From assembly GCA_013812065.1 (NCBI GenBank), contig JACCUC010000067.1:1-15085 (forward strand): DNA of 15,085 bases, read 5' to 3'. The notes below the pieces were generated by a model. That model did no database searches, was not told the origin of the DNA, and saw nothing but the letters and a program-made list of their open reading frames with translations. The position numbers and the translations under genes are program-made. The number at the start of each line of letters is the position of its first letter. Position 1 is the stretch's first letter. Positions 6,434 to 12,204 of this stretch are shown here, in pieces. The DNA is from Thermoleophilaceae bacterium. GTDB taxonomy: Bacteria > Actinomycetota > Thermoleophilia > Solirubrobacterales > Thermoleophilaceae.

Positions 6434-6451
6434 AGCGAATGATCATTCGGT
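6434..6451. promoter_or_regulatory. Candidate TetR operator, site 2
   Basis: The perfect 14-base palindrome CGAATGATCATTCG (6436-6449) ends six bases before the TetR ATG. With site 1 it shares CGAA-N6-TTCGGT. Its position over the TetR gene's own initiation region points to autorepression. No ribosome binding site is visible before the ATG at 6455, so the regulator may be translated from a very short or absent leader. Confidence 0.65.
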
Positions 6452-6454
6452 TAG

Positions 6455-7087
6455 ATGTCTGCCCACCCTGACACCCGTCTGCGCCTCAGCGCCGCGGAGC
6501 GGCGTGAGCGCATCCTTCAAGCGGGCACGGAGGTCTTCGCCGAGCACGGCTACTCCGCAGGTTCCGTGGGCGATATCGCGGCTCGCGCCGGCGTGGTTGC
6601 GTCGGTGCTCTACGACCACTTCGGCTCGAAGCGGGAGCTGCACATCGAGTTGCTCGAGCTTCACGGCGAGGCGCTGATCGAGCGCTCGATCAATCAGGTC
6701 ACGGGCGACGGACCCTATGAGCTCTTGCGCGAGAGCATCGACGCCTTCTATCGCTTCGTCGAGGAGGATCCGTTCGTCTGGCGCTTCCTCTTTCGCGACC
6801 CGCCGAGCGATCCCGAGATCGCCGTTGCCCATCGGCGTGTTCAGGAGCGGGCGACCGCCGGGATCGCGAGGCTGGTGGCCTCGAGCGTCCCGAGTTCCGA
6901 GTCGGTGCTTGACGTGCCGGCCGAGCGGGCGGTGTGGATGATCGCCAAAGCCTCCCAGGAGGCCACGCAGGGTTTAGCCGAGTGGTGGTGGGAGCACCGC
7001 GAGGTGCCGCGCGAGCAGGTCGTGGGGCTACTGCTCGCGTTGCTCTGGGAGGGATTCGGCGGCCTGGTCGAGCTGCTCAACGCTTAA
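6455..7087 (+). CDS. TetR/AcrR family transcriptional regulator, 210 aa
   Basis: The N-terminal helix-turn-helix spans residues 12-66: AAERRERILQAGTEVFAEHG, then SVGDIAARAGVVASVLYDHF and GSKRELHIELLE, all family hallmarks. The C-terminal ligand domain is helical (ELLRESIDAFYRFVEEDPF, RVQERATAGIARLVAS, WMIAKASQEATQGLAEWWWE). The length is typical. The ATG at 6455 gives the usual short tail before the first helix. It is divergent from the AhpD-like gene, with two matching palindromes between them, so it most likely represses both genes until a hydrophobic or oxidised ligand binds. The ligand cannot be told from sequence. Confidence 0.92.
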   Translation: MSAHPDTRLRLSAAERRERILQAGTEVFAEHGYSAGSVGDIAARAGVVASVLYDHFGSKRELHIELLELHGEALIERSINQVTGDGPYELLRESIDAFYRFVEEDPFVWRFLFRDPPSDPEIAVAHRRVQERATAGIARLVASSVPSSESVLDVPAERAVWMIAKASQEATQGLAEWWWEHREVPREQVVGLLLALLWEGFGGLVELLNA

Positions 7088-7204
7088 TGCCCGCCGACTG
7101 ATGCAATCGAAGGCCGAAAACCCGCGAGGAGTCGTAGAAGTGAAGCGGCTGGCTAGCGACTCCCCGGGGTGATCGGCGGGCTCTACGGCACGCCTTGGGC
7201 TTGC

Positions 7205-7720
7205 TCACTCCTTGCCTGTGATCGCGTCGCGCGTACGCTCCACCATACCGCGCTCCCCCTGCAGGCCGGTGGTCCGCTGGATGTTTTCGTTCACCTCGCG
7301 AAGGGTCTCGTGGAGGGCCCCGACTTCGCCGGCCAGCCCATTGACAGTGCGCTCCAGCGTGCCGAGGCGGTCGTCGACCGGCGCAAGGACGTCGTGGAGA
7401 GCGCCCACTTCGGTGCCCAGCTCGCCCACAGTGCGGTTTAGGTGCGACCGCTCGCTCTCCAGCGCCACAACCACTTCACGCACGGCGTCGAGCCGGGTCG
7501 CGAGATCCTCGTTCATGTGCTCCAGCCCGGTGACCAACTCGGGGAGCGGCTCGGTCTGTTCGCGAACGCTGGTGAGCTCTGAGCGAATCGGGCCCAGCTC
7601 CTGGGCTGACTCGACCAGCCGATCGAGCGCCTCGAGCACTCGCTCGGGGAGCCGAAGGGGCGCGAGTAGGTTCGCCAGCACGCCGCCGTCTCGACCCTTC
7701 GATGTCTCGTCTGGCGGCAC
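7205..7720 (-). CDS. Coiled-coil protein with a four-heptad tandem repeat, 171 aa, function unknown
   Basis: Almost the whole length (residues 15-160) has coiled-coil character, with regular leucine and valine spacing and many Glu and Arg. No membrane segment, signal peptide or cysteine is present. Two 28-residue units follow each other, RTVGELGTEVGALHDVL... and RTVNGLAGEVGALHETL..., matching an 84-base repeat in the DNA. The start is GTG at 7720, the only ATG/GTG/TTG between the upstream stop and the coiled coil, and it lacks a clear binding site. It is 143 bases downstream of the methyltransferase gene in the same direction and may share its transcript. The GC-rich actinobacterial style resembles polyhydroxyalkanoate-granule or cytoskeleton-associated helical proteins, but I would not name a function. 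Confidence 0.78.
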   Translation of the reverse strand: MPPDETSKGRDGGVLANLLAPLRLPERVLEALDRLVESAQELGPIRSELTSVREQTEPLPELVTGLEHMNEDLATRLDAVREVVVALESERSHLNRTVGELGTEVGALHDVLAPVDDRLGTLERTVNGLAGEVGALHETLREVNENIQRTTGLQGERGMVERTRDAITGKE

Positions 7721-7863
7721 GGTTGCGTCGGCGGTCAGGGAAGCTAAAGGCGCCGTGGCTTGGTCCGGGCCATCGAGCAGACTCTATACAACGGGGTCGT
7801 CGGCGTAGCGCAGCGAAGCGCCGGGCAGGCGATGACGTGCGTGGAAGGCCATGCGCACACCGC

Positions 7864-9396
7864 TCAGCCGCTGAGCAAGGCTAGTCGGCCGAGCCCTTCG
7901 AGGCTGCGCTCCAGGGCGGGCGCCAGCTCGCGAATTAGGGCGTCGGTCTCGTTCCCCCCCAGCCCGAGGACGCCCGAGCCGACGAAGTGCTCCAGCTCGG
8001 TGAGCAGCGTGCTGCGGTCGCGCGTCCCGTCGAGGAGGGTGATCAGGTGCCGGCCCAGGTCGTCCTCCAGCCGAACGCTCGCGTGGCGGAGGTTCGTCAC
8101 GACCGGACCGGAGCCCGCCTGGAGTCGCGCCAGCGGGCTCGCGGTTGGCCGCTCTCCCGCCTGGAGCGAGAAGGTCGGGGGGTACAGGTGCATCTGTACG
8201 AGGTTGCCGGCATAGCTGCGCAGCAGCGCGTCGCACAGGGCTCGCACATCCCCGGGGTCAGGGGGTACGCCGCCGGGGGCTTCCGCGAGCTCGGCGACCG
8301 GCAAGGCGCGCGGCCAGCTCTCGCCGATGCGCACGAAGGCCACCTTGACCAGCGGATGGTCGCTCCGAAGCGAAGCCCCCTTGGGGCCGACGAACTCGAC
8401 TGGTTGACCCTGGCTGAGGTCGGGATCGGGCGTTGCCGGCCGCGCCGGCGATGCTGCCGAGAAGCGCGTCAGCAGCTCAGGTTGCGGGGAGCGGTTCAGC
8501 CGCCTCTCGGCGTGACAGAGCAACGTCTGCCGGAACATCCGGCCTTTAAGGAAGTCGAGGTACTGCTCACGCGTGAGCACGTCATCGTCGAGCTCGGCGA
8601 GCGCCTCGCCGACTGGCTCGGGCAGGACTCCAACCTGCATCTCGAAGAAGTCGGCCTCCGCCAGGAACTGAAGGCCGTGCCGCGCCGCGTGCGAGATGAA
8701 GTCGTGAAAGTAGAAGGCCTCGTTGGTCTCGGCGAGGTCGTCGTGGTAGAGGGTCTCGTCGCTGCGCTCGCCGACCTGGCCGGCCCACTGGCTCATCAGG
8801 CTTCCGAAGGCGTCGGCGTCCGACCAGCCGGCCCCCAGCAGCTCGAGTAGGGCACGCGTCTGCGCGACCCGGTCCTTCGGCTCAGTCACCTCGCGTACGT
8901 GGAAGCGCATCATCTCGCGCAGGGCCTCACGCACATGGCCTCCCGGGAGGGCGTTGTAGCTCACATAGGCCACTCCCCGGGAGCGGAGGCCGGTTGCACA
9001 GAGGGCGAGCAGCCGGTCCCTCACATGAGCGTCCACCCACGAGTAGACGCCGTGCGCGACCATGTAGTCGAAGCCTCCCGGCGGTATCGAGACCTCGGCG
9101 ATGTCGGTTTGCTCGAAGCGAACGTTTCGCAATCCGAGCGCCGCCGCCCGCCCTCGCGCAAGCGACACCGCGTGCGCGGATGAGTCGATGCCCAGGAACT
9201 CACTGCCGGGCAGCGAGAGCGCCATCGGGATGAGGTTCGCGCCGTCGCCACAGCCGAGCTCGAGCAGCCGGCACTCGCGAATGTCCCGCGCCTCGAGCCC
9301 GAAGAGCTCGGCCAGCGTGGCGAGGCGATCCGGATGCGACTGTGCATACGGGGAGCCCGGGTAGGCGACCGCGTCGTACGGAGTCTCGGGTCTCAG
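7864..9396 (-). CDS. SAM-dependent methyltransferase with methyltransferase regulatory domain (protein-lysine methyltransferase-like), about 510 aa
   Basis: The N-terminal class I domain begins with TPYDAVAYPGSPYAQSHPDRL and contains motif I, LLELGCGDGANL (44-55), an acidic ribose-binding loop GIDSS, then EQTDIAEV and FDYMVAHGVYSWV. A central segment (about 215-300) with DLAETNEAFYFHDFISHAA and GLQFLAEADF is the regulatory domain (PF10119 type). A C-terminal helical/winged domain (about 370-510) follows. This layout is known from rickettsial protein-lysine methyltransferases, so a protein substrate is likely. The family-typical N-terminus needs a start just before TPYD. The only candidate is CTG at 9396, whose CTGA overlaps the TGA of the Hcp gene; the next ATG (9225) would delete motif I. 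A small hairpin (7862-7876) covers the stop codon. Confidence 0.85.
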   Translation of the reverse strand: MRPETPYDAVAYPGSPYAQSHPDRLATLAELFGLEARDIRECRLLELGCGDGANLIPMALSLPGSEFLGIDSSAHAVSLARGRAAALGLRNVRFEQTDIAEVSIPPGGFDYMVAHGVYSWVDAHVRDRLLALCATGLRSRGVAYVSYNALPGGHVREALREMMRFHVREVTEPKDRVAQTRALLELLGAGWSDADAFGSLMSQWAGQVGERSDETLYHDDLAETNEAFYFHDFISHAARHGLQFLAEADFFEMQVGVLPEPVGEALAELDDDVLTREQYLDFLKGRMFRQTLLCHAERRLNRSPQPELLTRFSAASPARPATPDPDLSQGQPVEFVGPKGASLRSDHPLVKVAFVRIGESWPRALPVAELAEAPGGVPPDPGDVRALCDALLRSYAGNLVQMHLYPPTFSLQAGERPTASPLARLQAGSGPVVTNLRHASVRLEDDLGRHLITLLDGTRDRSTLLTELEHFVGSGVLGLGGNETDALIRELAPALERSLEGLGRLALLSG

Positions 9397-9878
9397 GCCT
9401 TCTTGTTCGTCTTGACGTCCCAGCCGGCCGAGAGCGTTCCCCCGGCCGAGCCGTCGGGCTTCTGCTCTGTGTAATCCACCTGGATCTTGCTGAAGTTGAG
9501 GGACACCTGGTCCATGGGGACTACCTCCTCCGCACCGCTCCCGCCTGTCTGGTACGACGTGACGAGCACGTCAGAGAGCGTGTAGCGGAGGAACTCGAGC
9601 TGCCGTTCCCCTGCTTTGCGCGCCGTGAGCTGCGCGGACTTGACGTGCTGGCCGCTCGCGCAGGCCAGGAAGAGCTTGGGGCTGGCCTTGCTCACCCGCG
9701 TGACGAAGTGGAAGTCCTGCATCTGTACCTTGCCGGCGCCGCCTCCTCCACCCGATGCAAGAACCGCCTGAGTCTCTCCCCAGGACCAGGACTCGAGCTC
9801 GATCTCGCCCTTGTGCTTGGAGTCGCGGCTCTCGCCCTCGATCCCGTCGATCTTCAGAAAGTAGTCCAGTGCAGCCAA
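9393..9878 (-). CDS. hcp: Hcp family (type VI secretion tube-like) protein, 161 aa, orphan
   Basis: The start ALDYFLKIDGIEGESRDSKH is the Hcp signature (FLKIDGIxGES). It is followed by EIELESWSWGETQ, then KVQMQDFHFVTRVSKASPKL, the typical Q-D-F-H-F...S-P-x-L core, and the later strands LEFLRYTLSDVLVTSYQTGG and VVPMDQVSLNFSKIQVDYTE. Hcp forms hexameric rings that stack into a tube or carry effectors in type VI secretion. A loop, ASGGGGGAG, is inserted before the core. The TTG at 9878 is preferred to the TTG at 9914 because AGGGAG lies six bases before it and the N-terminus then matches the family. No other type VI gene is in the window, which fits the isolated Hcp genes seen in some actinobacteria. 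It is followed with a CTGA overlap by the methyltransferase. Confidence 0.9.
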   Translation of the reverse strand: MAALDYFLKIDGIEGESRDSKHKGEIELESWSWGETQAVLASGGGGGAGKVQMQDFHFVTRVSKASPKLFLACASGQHVKSAQLTARKAGERQLEFLRYTLSDVLVTSYQTGGSGAEEVVPMDQVSLNFSKIQVDYTEQKPDGSAGGTLSAGWDVKTNKKA

Positions 9879-9924
9879 GGCATTCTCCCTCGGTAGTCCG
9901 CGCGTCGGCGGCAAGGCACCTTGA

Positions 9925-9953
9925 CTTCTACATCATCGCCACATCGGCGTCAA
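9925..9953 (-). promoter_or_regulatory. Candidate housekeeping promoter for the Hcp gene
   Basis: Read on the minus strand, TTGACG (9953-9948) and TAGAAG (9930-9925) are 17 bases apart, close to sigma-70 -35/-10 elements. Transcription would start about 40 bases before the TTG start of the Hcp gene, in the gap after the HAD gene. It would drive Hcp and the coupled methyltransferase. Confidence 0.5.
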
Positions 9954-10023
9954 CCGAAGCGGGGATGGATCCTCGGTGGGGTGGACACGGTTCTCCTCGC
10001 CGTTCTGCCGCCCGGCTGAGGGT

Positions 10024-10680
10024 CTAGGAGCGTACGCCCGCCACGCGCTCCGGCCCGAGCGCCTGTATCGATTCGAGCACGATGTCGGCGAGCGCGAGCG
10101 CATCGGGCTCCGGCGGAAACGCCCTGTTGGGTATCGCTACGACGCCCATCCCGGCCGCCGCGGCGGAACGCAAGCCGGTGGTCGAGTCCTCCACGGCGAC
10201 GCACGTCGCGGGCTCGTGCGAAAGCCTCCTTGCCGCCTCGAGGTAGACGTCGGGCGCCGGCTTTCCGTGGGCCACCTCTTCGGAGGAGACCGTCGCCTCG
10301 AAACAGTCGGCGAGTCCGGCGAGCTCGAGCACGAGCTCGATGAGCGGACGGTTCGACGACGAGGCGAGCCCGAGCGGCCAGCGTTGGGCCAGGGCGGTGA
10401 CCGAAGCGCGAGCGCCCGGGAGCAGCGGGAGCCGCTCGCGGTAGAGGCCCGCGAGACGCTCGACCACGGCCTCGGAGATCGCCTCCGAAGACATCGGGAC
10501 ACCGAGCTCCTCGCGCATGTAATCCGACCACTCAGAGGAGCTCATGCCCATCATCGCCTGCTGGGCCTCGTCCTTCCAGGCCCCGCCACTCTCCTCGACG
10601 AGCTGGCGCCGGGCATCGTCCCAGAGCGACTCGGAGTCGATCAAGACGCCGTCCAGGTCAAAGATCACCGCGGCGGTCAA
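10024..10680 (-). CDS. HAD-family phosphatase (beta-phosphoglucomutase/haloacid dehalogenase-like), 218 aa
   Basis: All four HAD motifs are present: motif I FDLDGVLIDSE with nucleophile D8 and D10; motif II LASSSN with S108; motif III HGKPAPDVYLEAA with K140; motif IV VAVEDSTTGLRSA with E164 and D165. The small helical cap between motifs I and II (about residues 16-85) marks subfamily I, so the substrate is a small sugar phosphate or similar molecule. The frame stays open upstream to 11037, but that part is not protein-like. The TTG at 10680 is chosen because GGGAGG lies four to five bases before it and family members start just before the first strand (AAVIFDLDG). It is downstream of a degraded nuclease-like gene. 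The substrate is not predictable. Confidence 0.9.
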   Translation of the reverse strand: MTAAVIFDLDGVLIDSESLWDDARRQLVEESGGAWKDEAQQAMMGMSSSEWSDYMREELGVPMSSEAISEAVVERLAGLYRERLPLLPGARASVTALAQRWPLGLASSSNRPLIELVLELAGLADCFEATVSSEEVAHGKPAPDVYLEAARRLSHEPATCVAVEDSTTGLRSAAAAGMGVVAIPNRAFPPEPDALALADIVLESIQALGPERVAGVRS

Positions 10681-10816
10681 GTCCCTCCCCTCGTTGGCTC
10701 GAAGGTAGAGCTCGAGGCCCCTGCACCGCCCGCGGCCGAATCGTTGGCGGCATGCAGCCCCAGTAGGGGAACTTCGCGCCCTCGAGGCGGCGGATTCCGG
10801 CGCCTGGCTGGGCGGC

Positions 10817-11238
10817 TCACGGCGCGTCTTCGGAGCGCCCGGGTCTCGGAAGGTTGAGAGTCGCGTCGACGCCGGCATGGTCGGAAGGCCACAGACCGCC
10901 CACCCTGTCCGGGAGAGCGCTCGAAGGCCGCTGTCTCCTCCAGACCACGGCCTCCTGGAGGCCCACGAGGTCCGGCTCACTCGCGGCGATCTCGTCAGCG
11001 AGCGCCTCCGCGCGGGTGCGGAAGTCGGTGGCCACAACTTGCCCGTAAATCGACGAAACGACCGATGGAAGCGCCGGGTTCCGCAGCGCGGCCAGCGCCG
11101 GCGCCAAGTCTGCCCCCAGGAACACGTTGCGGGTCATAATCCCGACCTCGCGCTCGCGGCGATCTTCGGCGAGCGCCGAGGAGGAAAGCCCCCCAGCGAC
11201 CCCGATGCCGACCAGGCGATGGCAAGAATCCGTTTCAC
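10817..11238 (-). pseudogene. Remnant of a secreted endonuclease/exonuclease/phosphatase family protein, internally deleted
   Basis: The original start is probably GTG AAA CGG at 11238, which has GGGAGG eight bases upstream and opens a signal peptide. The frame shifts after about eight codons (near 11215), where the peptide continues as LVGIGVAGGLSSSALAED in another frame. Then come the family's first motifs, GIMTRNVFLGADLAPALAAL and TRAEALADEIAASEPDLVGL with QEAVVW, the LQE glutamate being a metal ligand. Immediately after (about 10920-10945) the text jumps to the family's C-terminal motif, LWPSDHAGVDATL (the S-D-H catalytic end), then stops at 10817. Relatives are usually 300 or more residues long, so roughly 200 residues from the middle are gone. 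It is not functional. Confidence 0.78.
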
Positions 11239-11374
11239 GTCGTTGACCTCCCGGCGAGGCGCGATTCCGCTGCGGCCAATCGTAGCCGCGCCGCATGGCG
11301 TTCGTGAGGCGAGGGCTCATTCCGCCCAACGGCTCCCTTGGAGGGAAAGGGGCTCGCCAGGCGTGCGCCTCGCC

Positions 11375-11628
11375 TCAGCCTCCGGCCACGGTGATCTTGC
11401 CCTCCATCCCCTCATCCTTGTGGCCACCAACCGGGCAGTACCACGTGTACTCGCCCGGCTCGCTCAAGTCGGCCCTGAGCGTGGCTGAGTCGCCCGGCTG
11501 ACGTCGATCGTGGCGACTGGCTGTCCGCCGCTCGGCGCTTTGCCCTCTCCGCCATCGCCACCGCAGGCGGCCAGCGCAAGCGCGACCGCGAGCGCGCAGA
11601 CTCCGAGCTTCCCTCCGGCCATTGTCAC
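11375..11628 (-). pseudogene. Remnant of a cupredoxin (plastocyanin-like) lipoprotein, internally deleted and frameshifted
   Basis: One frame from GTG 11628 (AAGGA five to six bases upstream; an ATG lies two codons later) reads a lipoprotein signal with the lipobox LALAACGG, then a Gly-rich linker and PVATIDVS. A second frame then reads QPGDSATLRADLSEPGEYTW and YCPVGGHKDEGMEGKITV to TGA 11375. That is the C-terminal half of a cupredoxin with the C-x4-H-x4-M copper-ligand loop. The missing piece at about 11495-11505 is the N-terminal half of the barrel, including the first copper histidine, probably 40-50 residues. Homologues read ID-then-E/N-rich strands before the P-G-D-S-A turn. The product would be a short lipopeptide without a copper site. 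It sits between the NTF2-like lipoprotein and the nuclease remnant. Confidence 0.78.
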
Positions 11629-11754
11629 GCCAGTCCTTACCAATCGTCGGTCGCCTAGAGTCTGCCCGCTCAGGTGCCGCGGACAACATCGCGCGCCGGT
11701 CGACTCGCCCTCACTGATCGTGGCGCCGGTGTCACCCCGGCCAAACGGCCTCGT

Positions 11755-12204
11755 CTAGAAGATTCCGGCTGACCCTTGTCCGAGCGAGGCGATCTTCCAC
11801 TCATCGCGAGGCCGCTTCCATTTGAAGATCCGCTGTGGAACCTTTTCCAGCTGAAGGGTCCCGGCGGTCTGCGTGGGGATCTGGGCTTCCGCTGTCGCCC
11901 TGTCGCCGCTGACCTTGATGCGGCGAACCTCGATCGCCGCAAGCCGCTGCTTGGTCTGCATACCGCCCAGGCTGTCGAGCTGATCGATTGCTGGTTCGCA
12001 CCGAAGACCGCCCGCCGGGGCCCTCGCGGCGGGCGTCAGCTGCTCACACGCCTCCTGGCCGTCTCCGTTGGCAGCGGCGCGGTAGAACCGCTTGACCGCG
12101 CCGGCAACCTGCGCCTCGTCGGAGGTCCCGCAGCCGGCCAGAGCGACGCAGGCAAGTCCGACGACGGCGACCAGGAGGCGCTTCGCGGAGAGGCCGGGTT
12201 TCAG
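11755..12204 (-). CDS. NTF2-like lipoprotein, 149 aa
   Basis: An uninterrupted frame reads KPGLSAKRLLVAVVGLACV then ALAGCGTSDE, a lipoprotein signal with lipobox L-A-G-C25. The mature part begins EAQVAGAVKRFYRAAANGDG and QEACEQLTPAAR, typical of NTF2-like lipoproteins, and ends IFKWKRPRDEWKIASLGQG, the family's closing strand with a central R-D-E-W-K-I phrase. The frame contains no ATG, GTG or TTG before the signal peptide. The start must be CTG at 12204, whose CTGA overlaps the TGA stop of the DivIVA-like gene, with GGAGGGG four bases upstream. A later ATG (11961) would remove the signal and half the domain. The role is unknown; NTF2-like lipoproteins often accompany cell-envelope proteins. 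Coupling to a DivIVA-like protein may be meaningful. Confidence 0.82.
   Translation of the reverse strand: MKPGLSAKRLLVAVVGLACVALAGCGTSDEAQVAGAVKRFYRAAANGDGQEACEQLTPAARAPAGGLRCEPAIDQLDSLGGMQTKQRLAAIEVRRIKVSGDRATAEAQIPTQTAGTLQLEKVPQRIFKWKRPRDEWKIASLGQGSAGIF

Noticed and set aside
7987..8850. Plus-strand open frame opposite the methyltransferase
   Set aside because: It is a shadow of the regulatory and C-terminal domains of the methyltransferase, with no recognisable protein features.
10681..11037. N-terminal extension of the HAD phosphatase
   Set aside because: The frame is open, but the sequence is Arg/Ser/Pro-rich and overlaps the nuclease remnant in another frame. A ribosome binding site supports the TTG at 10680.
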